Of a DNA stretch of 64,000 nucleotides, positions 17,175 through 25,797 are shown one piece after another. The stretch covers positions 1 through 64,000 of the forward strand of contig JAHZFJ010000023.1 of the NCBI GenBank assembly GCA_019421365.1, given 5' to 3'. The notes beneath the pieces are model-generated. The model was not told the DNA's origin, made no database searches, and was given only the letters and a program-made list of their open reading frames with translations. Within the stretch, counting starts at the first letter, position 1. Every line of letters starts with the position of its first letter. Both the position numbers and the translations under genes were made by a program. The DNA is from Lachnospiraceae bacterium (GTDB lineage Bacteria > Bacillota > Clostridia > Lachnospirales > Lachnospiraceae).

Positions 17175-18566
17175 ATGGAAAATATTCAGGAAGTTAACGT
17201 CTTAGATGAAAGAAAGCAGTTTATCTTGTTTAAAAACGATGGAGGTTGTAGTGGGAATGGTATCAAATGTGATGCTGATTCGGTATCAGGTGCTGTCAGC
17301 CAACGTGCATGTGTATACTGTGGAGCGAGAGTTGTATTAAATCCAATAACAGATGCATACCACATTGTTCATGGTCCGATTGGGTGTTCAAGTTACACTT
17401 GGGATATCAGGGGGAGTCTTTCTAGTGATAGTGACATATACAGGAATAGCTTTTGTACGGATCTTCGCGAGACAGATGTAATATTCGGAGGAGAGAAAAA
17501 GCTAAGCGCCGCTATAGAGGAACTTGCCACGAAACAAAACGCAAAATTAATATTCGTATACGCAACTTGTATCGTTGGTGTCATTGGTGATGATGTTGAA
17601 GCTATATGCAAGAATATGTCGAAGAAATATGGAATTAGGGTGATTCCAGTTAAGTCCCCAGGATTCTCTGGTAATAAATCCACTGGCTATAAGATGGCTT
17701 GTAATGCCATTATGGAACTAATATTACCCTATCGTACAGATCAAAAGATAGAAGGTGTGAATATACTAGGAGATTTTAATCTTGCAGGTGAGATGTGGAT
17801 TATTAAGAACTATCTAGATAAAATCAGTATCAAAGTGGTATCAACATTTACAGGAGATGCAAATTACAAGAATATGATAGGGGCTCCGAGAGCAACTTTA
17901 AATATTGTACAATGTGCAGGCTCTTCCGTATTTCTAGCGAATAGAATGGAAGAGGAGTTTGGAATACCATTCATTAAAGTCAGTTTCTTTGGAGTAGAGG
18001 ATACATCAAGTTCATTAGTACGGATTGCAGAGGCACTTAAGAATGAAGATGCTAAGAAGAAGGCTATTGCATTCTGTAATGAAGAATCTAGGAAGTTAGA
18101 AGGTTTTCTTGATATGTATCGTAAGAATCTACAAGGTAAAAAAGTAGCGATTTATGTTGGTGGAGGATTTAAGGCTATTTCACTGATTAGACAATTTGCT
18201 TTCATGGGAATGAATACTGTTGTTGTTGGTACACAGACAGGAAAAAAAGATGACTATGAGATTATCGAACAGTTAGTTTCAAAAGATACCGTTATTCTTG
18301 ATGATGCGAATCCAGCAGAACTTGAGACATTTATGAAGGAAAAGGGAGCAGATATCTTAGTTGGTGGTGTAAAGGAACGACCACTTGCGTATAAACTTGG
18401 AATTGCATTCTGTGATCATAATCATGAAAGAAAACATGCACTTGCTGGATTTGAAGGTGTGTATAACTTCACCAGAGAGATTAATCAAAGTATCAACAAT
18501 CCCGTATGGCAATATATAAGAGAGGAGAGGGAACAATATGAAAACCAAAGTACAACCGTTAGTTAA
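17175..18566 (+). CDS. nifE: FeMo-cofactor scaffold protein NifE
   Basis: A 463-residue NifD homologue that with NifN forms the scaffold on which the NifB cofactor precursor is matured. Motifs: SQRACVYCGARVVLNPITDA, HGPIGCSSYTWDIRG and YATCIVGVIGDDVEAI, giving the cluster-binding Cys. The family-type end GFEGVYNFTREIN is present. I place the start at ATG 17175, with AAAGGAG at normal spacing, giving the usual NifE length. The frame is open from 16983, but the extra 64 codons run through a strong hairpin and look non-coding. It overlaps the next gene by 29 bases. Confidence 0.95.
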   Translation: MENIQEVNVLDERKQFILFKNDGGCSGNGIKCDADSVSGAVSQRACVYCGARVVLNPITDAYHIVHGPIGCSSYTWDIRGSLSSDSDIYRNSFCTDLRETDVIFGGEKKLSAAIEELATKQNAKLIFVYATCIVGVIGDDVEAICKNMSKKYGIRVIPVKSPGFSGNKSTGYKMACNAIMELILPYRTDQKIEGVNILGDFNLAGEMWIIKNYLDKISIKVVSTFTGDANYKNMIGAPRATLNIVQCAGSSVFLANRMEEEFGIPFIKVSFFGVEDTSSSLVRIAEALKNEDAKKKAIAFCNEESRKLEGFLDMYRKNLQGKKVAIYVGGGFKAISLIRQFAFMGMNTVVVGTQTGKKDDYEIIEQLVSKDTVILDDANPAELETFMKEKGADILVGGVKERPLAYKLGIAFCDHNHERKHALAGFEGVYNFTREINQSINNPVWQYIREEREQYENQSTTVS

Positions 18567-21186
18567 TCTTAATGTTAACCCATGTAAGATGTGTATGCCA
18601 ATGGGTGCAATGACAGCATTCTATGGAATTAAGAATTGTGTTTCTATCCTACATGGCTCACAAGGATGTAGTACTTACATAAGACGTCATATGGCAACGC
18701 ATTATAATGAGCCAATTGACATTGCCTCTTCTTCACTTACCGAACATGGAACAGTATACGGAGGAGAAGAGAATCTGAAAAAGGGTCTGACGAATCTGAT
18801 TGATCTCTATCATCCGCAGGTGGTTGGAGTTGCTACTACTTGTTTGGCAGAAACGATCGGTGAAGATATTAATAGAATTATTCAGATCTACTATGAAGAA
18901 AATCCAGATAAGAGAGAGGTAACAATTATTCCTGTGCATTCAGCTGGTTACGGTGGAACACAATTTGAAGGGTATTTTGCTGCATTAACGGCTATCGTAT
19001 CGGAAGTAGAGATGGATACAAAGCCGAATAATAAAATCAATATAATTTCCTCCTATATGAGCCCAGCTGATATGCGGACATTGAAGGAACTTTGTAAATT
19101 ATTCGAATTAGATATTATCTTATTACCTGACTTATCAGAGAATCTTGATGGTGTATTCAAAGAGAAATACAACAGATTGCCTGAAGACGGAACTGATATC
19201 GTGGATATCAAACAGATGGCTGGTGCAAGAGCTACTATAGAGATTAGCAACATGGAATTTGAGAATTCCCCAGCTAAAGTTTTAAAAGAAAAGTATGGTG
19301 TTCCTTATACTAGAGTAAATGTTCCAGTAGGGTTACGAGATAATGATGCATTTCTTAAGGTTTTAAGTAAACTCAGTGGTAAGGAGATTCCTCAGCTACT
19401 AAAACAACAAAGAGGAAGATATCTTGATGCCATGATTGATAGTCACAAATACAATTCTGAGGGAAGAGCAGTGGTGTTTGGAGAACCTGATTTTATCATA
19501 TCAATGATACGAATCTGTGAAGAAAATGGAATTATGCCAATGATTACAGCCACGGGTTCTGTGTTTCCTCGTCTTGTGGATTATGTGAAGAACTCCATAG
19601 AAGATATTGCAAAACGTTATTTCGTGGAGGACTATACGATTGCAGATGATGTAGATTTCAAAGATATTGAAACAGCCGCAGAGCGATATGGCTGTAACTT
19701 GATGATTGGTAATTCAGATGGTAGGAGAATTGAAGAACATCTACAAATAGCCCTAGTAAGAAGAAGCTTTCCTGTCCATGACCGAGTTGGAGGTCAAAGG
19801 CTTAAGACAATAGGATATGAAGGCTCTCTTACTTTATTAGATGAGTTATCCAATGCAATTTTGTCAAGAAAAGAAAGCACATTTAGAGAGGTGATTTATA
19901 AAGCCTATTTTCATAAAGAAGAAACACCAGAAACACCAGAATTACCTTTGACAGAAGAAGAGATAAAACGTCAAGCAATCTTAGCAAAGACGGCTACTCA
20001 TCCTTGTTATAACTGCGCTGGTCACAAATATGCGAGAATGCATTTACCAGTAGCTCCAAGATGTAATGTGCAATGTAATTACTGTGTACGTAAATTTGAT
20101 TGTCCCAATGAAAGTAGACCAGGCGTCACAACCAAGGTGCTTACCCCAGAAGAGGCATTCGAAAAGTACAAAGTAGTAAAGGAAAAGGTACCAAATCTAA
20201 CAGTAGTTGGTATTGCAGGACCAGGAGATGCACTTGCGAATTTTGATGAAACTAAGCGGACAATGGAATTAATTAAGGAATACGATCCTGATGTGACGTT
20301 CTGTCTATCTACCAATGGATTGTTATTACCTACATATGCGAGCGAATTAATAAATTTAGGAGTATCTCATATTACAGTTACTATCAATGCAGTAGATCCA
20401 AAGATTGCAGGTAAAATCTATAAGTACATAAACTTCATGGATACCAAATATGAGGGTGAAAGTGCAGGTGCGATCTTACTATCGAATCAGTTAAGTGGTT
20501 TGCGAATACTTGTCGCTCATGGTGTTGTCTGTAAAGTGAATATTGTTTCTTTAAAGGGAATAAACGATATGCATATCCCTAAGATTGTAGAGACAATGAA
20601 GGAAATTGGCTGCTATATTACCAACATCATGCCTATGATTCCAGTCGAAGGAAGTGTATTCGAGAATATGACTTCATTAACGAATAAAGAGATAGAGAAA
20701 CTTCGTAAGGATTGTGGATTGATTATGCAACAGATGACACACTGTAAGCAGTGTAGAGCAGATGCGATTGGAACCCTAGACAATGATTTGAGTCTGGAAT
20801 TCAGGGGGTATCAACCAGTGGTAAAAGAAACAACAGATGCAGTATATCGTTTTGCAGTGGCAAGTAAAAATGGAATGTATATCGACCAACATTTTGGGCA
20901 TGTCAAGGAATGGTATATCTATGAATATAAGAATGACTCTGTTTCTTATATTGAAAAACGTAAGATCGGTCAGTATTGTGAAGGTAGTGATGTCTGTGAA
21001 GATAAGGAGGATAAGATCACTGGCATTATTGAGACAATAGCAGACTGTAGTGGTGTTATTGCTATGCGTATTGGGGAATCACCAAGAAGGCAATTAGAGA
21101 AGAAGAATATAGAAGTTGTTGTTACGTATGACCGAATTGAAGATGCCGTATTGAAGGTGGCACACAGTTTAACAAAAAATAAGTAA
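18538..21186 (+). CDS. nifN-B: NifN-NifB-NifX fusion protein
   Basis: An 882-residue fusion. Residues 1-445 are NifN (NPCKMCMPMGAMTAFYGIKN, HGSQGCSTYIRRH, TTCLAETIGED). Residues about 480-760 are NifB, a radical-SAM enzyme; the SAM cluster motif CNVQCNYC has its Cys at 509, 513 and 516, preceded by HPCYNCAGHKYARMHLPVAP and followed by GIAGPGDALA. NifB joins two 4Fe-4S clusters into the carbide-centred 8Fe core. Residues about 765-882 are a NifX/NafY-type cofactor-binding domain (DQHFGHVKEWYIYE). NifN-B fusion is known in clostridia. It lets the product pass straight to the scaffold. The 29-base overlap with nifE suggests coupled translation. Confidence 0.96.
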   Translation: MKTKVQPLVNLNVNPCKMCMPMGAMTAFYGIKNCVSILHGSQGCSTYIRRHMATHYNEPIDIASSSLTEHGTVYGGEENLKKGLTNLIDLYHPQVVGVATTCLAETIGEDINRIIQIYYEENPDKREVTIIPVHSAGYGGTQFEGYFAALTAIVSEVEMDTKPNNKINIISSYMSPADMRTLKELCKLFELDIILLPDLSENLDGVFKEKYNRLPEDGTDIVDIKQMAGARATIEISNMEFENSPAKVLKEKYGVPYTRVNVPVGLRDNDAFLKVLSKLSGKEIPQLLKQQRGRYLDAMIDSHKYNSEGRAVVFGEPDFIISMIRICEENGIMPMITATGSVFPRLVDYVKNSIEDIAKRYFVEDYTIADDVDFKDIETAAERYGCNLMIGNSDGRRIEEHLQIALVRRSFPVHDRVGGQRLKTIGYEGSLTLLDELSNAILSRKESTFREVIYKAYFHKEETPETPELPLTEEEIKRQAILAKTATHPCYNCAGHKYARMHLPVAPRCNVQCNYCVRKFDCPNESRPGVTTKVLTPEEAFEKYKVVKEKVPNLTVVGIAGPGDALANFDETKRTMELIKEYDPDVTFCLSTNGLLLPTYASELINLGVSHITVTINAVDPKIAGKIYKYINFMDTKYEGESAGAILLSNQLSGLRILVAHGVVCKVNIVSLKGINDMHIPKIVETMKEIGCYITNIMPMIPVEGSVFENMTSLTNKEIEKLRKDCGLIMQQMTHCKQCRADAIGTLDNDLSLEFRGYQPVVKETTDAVYRFAVASKNGMYIDQHFGHVKEWYIYEYKNDSVSYIEKRKIGQYCEGSDVCEDKEDKITGIIETIADCSGVIAMRIGESPRRQLEKKNIEVVVTYDRIEDAVLKVAHSLTKNK

Positions 21187-21250
21187 GTTATATAAAGTTG
21201 AGTTAGACATAGTAATCAGAGAGGTTAATAAAGAAGAGGAGATGAAAGCT

Positions 21251-21559
21251 ATGATACAACCAAAATATCATGTATTTATATGCACAAGCTGTACAATAGC
21301 AGGACAACAAAGAGGATATTGCTTTAATAATCAAGCGGTTGATATCTTACAGAAGTTTATGGAGGAAATCAGCGATCGGGATTTATCTAGTGAGATAGTT
21401 CTTAACAATACAGGTTGTTTCGGTATCTGTGATAAGGGACCAATTGCTGTTGTATATCCAGAAGGTGTATGGTATGGACATCTTACTGTAGATGATGTAG
21501 AGCGAATCTTTGATGAACATTTTGAAGGTGGGACGCCAGTTGCAGATTTGATGTTATGA
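21251..21559 (+). CDS. Clostridial-type 2Fe-2S ferredoxin
   Basis: A 102-residue thioredoxin-like 2Fe-2S ferredoxin, close to the C. pasteurianum ferredoxin that interacts with the MoFe protein. It has FICTSCTIAGQQRGYC near the start, NNTGCFGICDKGP in the middle and VVYPEGVWYGHLT; the Cys in these motifs hold the cluster. ATG 21251 gives the family N-terminus (MIQPKYHVFICTSC) and a usable GAGGAG site; ATG 21242 directly abuts that site. Likely role: electron transfer to nitrogenase or during cofactor assembly. Confidence 0.93.
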   Translation: MIQPKYHVFICTSCTIAGQQRGYCFNNQAVDILQKFMEEISDRDLSSEIVLNNTGCFGICDKGPIAVVYPEGVWYGHLTVDDVERIFDEHFEGGTPVADLML

Positions 21560-21590
21560 TAATTAGTTAAGAAGATGGGAAGGTGGTATC

Positions 21591-22544
21591 ATGCAGATTA
21601 TTGACGCTACATTAAGTATGCTCAACTTAACTCCTCCGACTATGGAGCAAGCAGGTGAATTTATCCGATTGTTTATGGAATGTGGAATTCTCGACTTCAT
21701 GGTATCAGAAAAACTTTATCCTGTAATTGAACCAGTTTTAATACCAGGAGCTTCCTATTATATGGAGATTGATTCTGTAACAGATCGAAGAAAGTTTCCT
21801 TTGATAAAACATTTTCTACAGCCCAAGACTATTGAAGGAGATACAATAACATTGATTCAGATGAATGACACTAGGGAAATCCTACAACTAAGGAAATATG
21901 TTTCCTCTAAGGCAATTGCGCTAAAAGGTATGGATGACTTCATGTGTTTTGATTTTGATATAGCATTAAAAGAAATATTTGCTATTATTGATAAAAAGAA
22001 AATATTCTTGATACCTGAGAATAGCAATGAATGTGCAACTGCAGAAGCAGTTATGTTTATGATAGCAGGAGGTAAGAAAGTAGTTACCACATTCGCTGGA
22101 ATCGGGAATAAAGCAGCAACAGAACAAGTGATATTAGCACTTAGATTAAATCAGCATTATAAAGTGAATCAAGATTTAAGTAGATTACCCGAGTTAAAAT
22201 GTTTATTTGAAGAGATTACAGGAGATAAGATTCCTGGTAAGATGCCTGTAATAGGAGAGAGTATATTTTGGGTTGAGTCAGGTATTCATGTAGATGGAAT
22301 CTTGAAAAAATCCTCCAATTACGAAACATTTCCACCTGAGCTTGTAGGGCAAGTAAGGAAGATATTAATTGGAAAACATTCGGGTCTTTGTTCTATTAAA
22401 ATGAAGTTAGAAGAACTTGGATATGCGGAATTAGAGAAAGATAGATGTATGTTGATCTTACAGAGTGTAAAGCATGAAAGTTACAAGCTTGGTAGGAGTA
22501 TAAGAGATGATGAATTAATATCAATTATTGAGGGATGCCTATGA
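21591..22544 (+). CDS. nifV-omega: Homocitrate synthase omega subunit NifV-omega
   Basis: A 317-residue protein whose C-terminal half carries the regulatory and lid region of homocitrate synthase (GESIFWVESGIHVDGILKKS, then PPELVGQVRKILIGKHSG). The N-terminal half is a degenerate catalytic barrel: IIDATLSML replaces the DTTLRDGEQ motif, so it cannot be active alone. In C. pasteurianum homocitrate synthase is split into omega and alpha genes in this order. Homocitrate is the organic part of FeMo-cofactor. An AAGGTGG site precedes the ATG. It overlaps nifV-alpha as ATGA. Confidence 0.9.
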   Translation: MQIIDATLSMLNLTPPTMEQAGEFIRLFMECGILDFMVSEKLYPVIEPVLIPGASYYMEIDSVTDRRKFPLIKHFLQPKTIEGDTITLIQMNDTREILQLRKYVSSKAIALKGMDDFMCFDFDIALKEIFAIIDKKKIFLIPENSNECATAEAVMFMIAGGKKVVTTFAGIGNKAATEQVILALRLNQHYKVNQDLSRLPELKCLFEEITGDKIPGKMPVIGESIFWVESGIHVDGILKKSSNYETFPPELVGQVRKILIGKHSGLCSIKMKLEELGYAELEKDRCMLILQSVKHESYKLGRSIRDDELISIIEGCL

Positions 22545-23353
22545 AGATAAAGAAAAAAATCGTAGACACAACATTACGTGATGGTGAACAATGTCCAGGT
22601 GTAGTACTTCGTACAGAGGATAAGATTCGATTAGGGTTACTCCTTGATGAACTTGGCGTCTATGAAATTGAGGCTGGTTGTGTAGATATTCATATTGATG
22701 ACATACGATACATCGATAAGTTAATGGGACAAAAGAAAAATGCAAAAGTATCTCTTTGGTGTAGAATGCGTCAAGAGGATGTAGAAGAAGCTTGTTTGCT
22801 TGAGCCTGACTTAATTCATATAGGAGTTCCTGTATCATATGTGCAGATATATTCCAAGCTGAATAAGAATAAAGTTTGGGTTCAAAGAGAGATAAAAAGA
22901 TGTCTAGAGATAGCCAATAATTATAGTATCCCTGTAACTGTTGGACTTGAAGATGCAACGAGAGCAGATATCGGCTTTATCTTAACGATGGTTAGACAAT
23001 TATATTCTATGGGAGTTGAGACTGTTCGCGTTGCAGATACCGTAGGTACATTAACACCAGACAGAGGAGTACAAATTGTAAAGCAAATTCAAAGTGCGAT
23101 TAGAGAAGTTAACATTGAAATTCATGAGCATAATGATCTTGGAATGGCAGTAGCGAATTCAATTGTTATGGCGAAAGCTGGTGGTGCGATGATTGATTGC
23201 ACACTTCTTGGAATTGGTGAACGAGTCGGAAACTGCAATATGTATGATTTTGTTCATGCAACTGAAACAATATTTGACCTAGGTGTTGATAAGAGAATGA
23301 TAAAAGAAGTTGAACAGGAACTTATCGACATATTGAAAAGAGGGGTATATTAA
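22541..23353 (+). CDS. nifV-alpha: Homocitrate synthase alpha subunit NifV-alpha
   Basis: A 270-residue catalytic TIM barrel of the HMGL/isopropylmalate-synthase family. VDTTLRDGEQCPG (residues 8-20) holds the catalytic Arg and metal Asp, and EIHEHNDLGMAVANS gives the metal-binding His pair. It condenses acetyl-CoA with 2-oxoglutarate to homocitrate. It lacks the C-terminal lid, which NifV-omega supplies. ATG 22541 forms an ATGA overlap with the stop of the omega gene, so translation is coupled; ATG 22535 is less likely. Confidence 0.92.
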   Translation: MKIKKKIVDTTLRDGEQCPGVVLRTEDKIRLGLLLDELGVYEIEAGCVDIHIDDIRYIDKLMGQKKNAKVSLWCRMRQEDVEEACLLEPDLIHIGVPVSYVQIYSKLNKNKVWVQREIKRCLEIANNYSIPVTVGLEDATRADIGFILTMVRQLYSMGVETVRVADTVGTLTPDRGVQIVKQIQSAIREVNIEIHEHNDLGMAVANSIVMAKAGGAMIDCTLLGIGERVGNCNMYDFVHATETIFDLGVDKRMIKEVEQELIDILKRGVY

Positions 23354-23372
23354 ACCTCCAGGAAAGGAGATC

Positions 23373-23455
23373 GTGTGAAAGATAAATCTTTCACAGGGCG
23401 ATTTGTGCTTTGCATAAACTCTACAGACTTTTGAAAAGGCATGGTGATTAATATG
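23373..23455 (+). repeat. Conserved leader repeat ahead of the AnfO-like gene (copy 2)
   Basis: It has the same 9-pair hairpin as the nifD leader (23374-23382 with 23387-23395), GGCGATTT, and then CAGACTTTTGAAAAGGCATG running into GGTGATTAATATG. The last 31 bases before the start codon differ from copy 1 at one position. The middle is shorter and lacks the AAGTCAAC stem. Confidence 0.85.
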
Positions 23456-24097
23456 AGATTTTTTGTTCTGACAGATTACGAAGAAAATATAACAGATTTC
23501 TTTCACGTACATAAGCTTATCATTTATGAAAAGATACTACAATGGGAATCAATTGGTGCAATACAAATTATGAATACACAAAATATGACGAGGACACAGG
23601 TTGTTAAACTAGCAGAGATGATTAGTAGGACAATTAAAGAACAGGATAGTGAGTTGTTAATTGGAACAGCAATTGTGGGTCTCCCATATCAGATTCTGAA
23701 TAAGAATGGAATTATTATGTGTGAAGCGGAGGAAGTTTCCCAAAGGTTATTTGATGAAATCTATGATGATTTCTATAATAATATCGCCTTGGATGATGAG
23801 GATGCACCAGATATACTGCCCTACCCTGTTTGTATTGCTGAAGATGGATTCTACTTCTTTGATTTTGATAAAGCAATGAAAGTGTATCCTAATTTAAGTT
23901 CCAAGAAGATGTTAATTCCCTTTCTAGAACAAGAATTATATACTTGTCTAACTATTAGATGCTCACATATCATGCCTTGGTTAGACTATTATATGGAACA
24001 ACATGGTCTATTAATGAATTCAAAGCGAGAGGATGGAATATATACCGTGAATATTATGCATGGATTGTGTGAAAAAGTAGGTGATAGCAATGGATAA
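23453..24097 (+). CDS. AnfO-like nitrogenase accessory protein
   Basis: A 214-residue protein whose pattern fits AnfO: an N-terminal strand pair (VLTDYEENITDFFHVHKLII), a central LIGTAIVGLPYQILNKNGII and a C-terminal SSKKMLIPFLEQEL followed by CSHIMPWLDYYMEQHG. AnfO was named from the Fe-only nitrogenase operon of Azotobacter, where it is an accessory of unknown chemistry. Here it sits in a cluster with only Mo-type genes. ATG 23453 uses GGTGATT in the conserved leader repeat; the upstream in-frame ATG 23441 lies within it. It overlaps the next gene by 8 bases. Confidence 0.7.
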   Translation: MRFFVLTDYEENITDFFHVHKLIIYEKILQWESIGAIQIMNTQNMTRTQVVKLAEMISRTIKEQDSELLIGTAIVGLPYQILNKNGIIMCEAEEVSQRLFDEIYDDFYNNIALDDEDAPDILPYPVCIAEDGFYFFDFDKAMKVYPNLSSKKMLIPFLEQELYTCLTIRCSHIMPWLDYYMEQHGLLMNSKREDGIYTVNIMHGLCEKVGDSNG

Positions 24098-24965
24098 GGA
24101 GAGTATTGTTGTAGGCAATAATACGTTGATTCCAAGATTTTCAAAGCCAGATACTAGATCGCGCAACAAAGAATCAGTAGTTAGGTATGAAGATGGTAAA
24201 TTGAAATCAATATACCTAGAAACGATTAGTAATATACATACACCTATTGGGAATATGAAGGCAGAGTATATAACATTTTATCCGGACGAGAGAATCCATA
24301 GAGTGTTCCCTGTGTATGGGCAGATTAGTGGTTTTTGGACAGAGCAGGAAGAAAAAGACCTATTAGGGAACAGCATAGTAAAGATAGGAGATAAAATGTA
24401 TACTGGCATGTTTTCATGTATCTGCTTTTACGAGAAGGGAGAAGTAAAGAGTCTAACAATCTGGCCTGGAGAACATATTGAAGTTGATACTGACTATGGG
24501 GAAATAGTAGTTCGGAATGGAATCTCCTTCTATAAAGATGGCAGGATACAGTCATTAGAACCAGAAAAATCCACTGTAATTGTTCATCATACAGGAACAT
24601 ATATTGCGCATAATCCTCTTGCTGTTGGAGTAACAGGTGATAGCAACTCCCTATGTTTTGATGAGGAGGGGAAGGTCATAAAACTTACAACTGTACTGAC
24701 AGGAATTCGGTGCATTCCAATGAACGGCGAGCCAGAGTATGAATTGAAGGCGAAGCTAATGTTAAGTCCATATGACATATTGGAGGATATTATTATTCCT
24801 GTAGAGATTACATTTGAAGAAGAAGGAATCTCATTTACAGATAGTTGTAAGGTGACTAAATTCTATCCTTACAGTCAGTATACATTTATTGCATATCAAG
24901 AAAGAGATAATATACCTTATATGTGTAGCGGTGATTGTAGTAGTTGTAATGGTAGTTGCCATTGA
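24090..24965 (+). CDS. Repeat protein with Cys-rich tail, nif-associated, function unknown
   Basis: A 291-residue protein made of about six short beta repeats of the form (Y/F)xxDGxIxSL: VRYEDGKLKSIYL, ITFYPDERIHRVF, ICFYEKGEVKSLTIWPG, ISFYKDGRIQSLEPE, LCFDEEGKVIKL and a last weaker one. They recall MORN/YwqK-type repeats. It ends with CSGDCSSCNGSCH, four Cys and a His that could bind a metal or Fe-S cluster. The start ATG 24090 has AGGTGAT upstream; GTG 24081 was rejected. It is translationally coupled to the AnfO-like gene. I infer a role in nitrogenase assembly or metal handling from position and tail only. Confidence 0.7.
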   Translation: MDKESIVVGNNTLIPRFSKPDTRSRNKESVVRYEDGKLKSIYLETISNIHTPIGNMKAEYITFYPDERIHRVFPVYGQISGFWTEQEEKDLLGNSIVKIGDKMYTGMFSCICFYEKGEVKSLTIWPGEHIEVDTDYGEIVVRNGISFYKDGRIQSLEPEKSTVIVHHTGTYIAHNPLAVGVTGDSNSLCFDEEGKVIKLTTVLTGIRCIPMNGEPEYELKAKLMLSPYDILEDIIIPVEITFEEEGISFTDSCKVTKFYPYSQYTFIAYQERDNIPYMCSGDCSSCNGSCH

Positions 24966-24979
24966 TGGAGGTGATGTAA

Positions 24980-25396
24980 GTGGTGAAAGAAAAGTTGTTT
25001 GAATGTAAATTGGTATTACCAGGGAAATATTATGTACAGCTTACCGAAGAAGGAAAGCAGCTATATGAAGAATGTCAGGTGGGTATGGAAGTAACATTTC
25101 CCGTAGAGCTTCTAGATGGTATTACTCTTGCTGATTGTGTACCAGCGTTTGTGGAGTCGGTTTACCTAGAGTTTAATCCTAAGTATGAGATAACAGAGGA
25201 TACCAATATTGCATGCGAATTATATAAGTTAGGAAAAACTGATGAAGTATTTAACTTACTAGTTACAATTACGTATCCAGAATCAGATAAGGAATTCCAT
25301 GAACTACTTATATTTAATCAAGTAGAACTAACTGATGATTGCTTTACATTTGAATTAATGGGTGATCAGACAATGTTTAATATGGAGAAATATTAG
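24980..25396 (+). CDS. Conserved-looking protein of unknown function
   Basis: A 138-residue soluble acidic protein (MVKEKLFECKLVLPGKYYVQ start) with many beta strands and two scattered Cys-containing segments (DCVPAFVESVYLEF, ACELYKLGKTDEVF). The start codon is GTG at 24980, or the next GTG at 24983, with a strong GGAGGTGAT site. It lies 14 bases after the Cys-tail protein, so it is almost certainly in the same operon. I recognise no family. The repeat-B element follows, so this may be the last gene of the nifH transcript. Confidence 0.65.
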   Translation: MVKEKLFECKLVLPGKYYVQLTEEGKQLYEECQVGMEVTFPVELLDGITLADCVPAFVESVYLEFNPKYEITEDTNIACELYKLGKTDEVFNLLVTITYPESDKEFHELLIFNQVELTDDCFTFELMGDQTMFNMEKY

Positions 25397-25500
25397 TAAT
25401 TGGTTATGAGTGTCGAAAGGCATAATTAAAGTTAATAAAGAATAGCCAAGAGTATTTATTCGTTAACTAACTTGCACTTATATATAAATAAAGTAGAAAA

Positions 25501-25780
25501 GCAAAACTCATAACAGTGTATATTTGCTTCTTAGCTGATGTACTATGACTAAAAACGATAGTGCAGCACGTATAGTACTTCTTAGTGTGTACTTAGAAAC
25601 CAAGGAAGGCGAGGCAAGGACGCCGAGACAGCCTGAGCTGCGGCAGGATGCCGCATCGATGGCGGTTCCGTATCAATTATTCTATGTGGTGTACACATAT
25701 AGAAGTACTTAGGTGCGTAACGTGTTTTGTGTCATAGTACGTCAGCTAAGAAGCCTCTAAAATGTAGATGGAGTTTTGCA
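25501..25780. repeat. Palindromic repeat family B, copy 1, with GC-rich insert
   Basis: Inverted ends: GCAAAACTCATAACAGTG at the left and GGAGTTTTGC at the right, then inner arms CTTCTTAGCTGATGTACTATGA and CATAGTACGTCAGCTAAGAAG. Compared with the 102-bp copy at 46509, about 170 bases are inserted in the loop. The insert has its own inverted ends (GTACTTCTTAG.. / ..GAAGTACTTAGG) and a GC-rich core at about 25605-25670 with small stems such as GCGGCAGGATGCCGC, unlike the AT-rich surroundings. This looks like one mini-element nested in another. The rest of 25397-25797 holds nothing I recognise. Confidence 0.75.
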
Positions 25781-25797
25781 TTCAAGAGGTGATTTGT

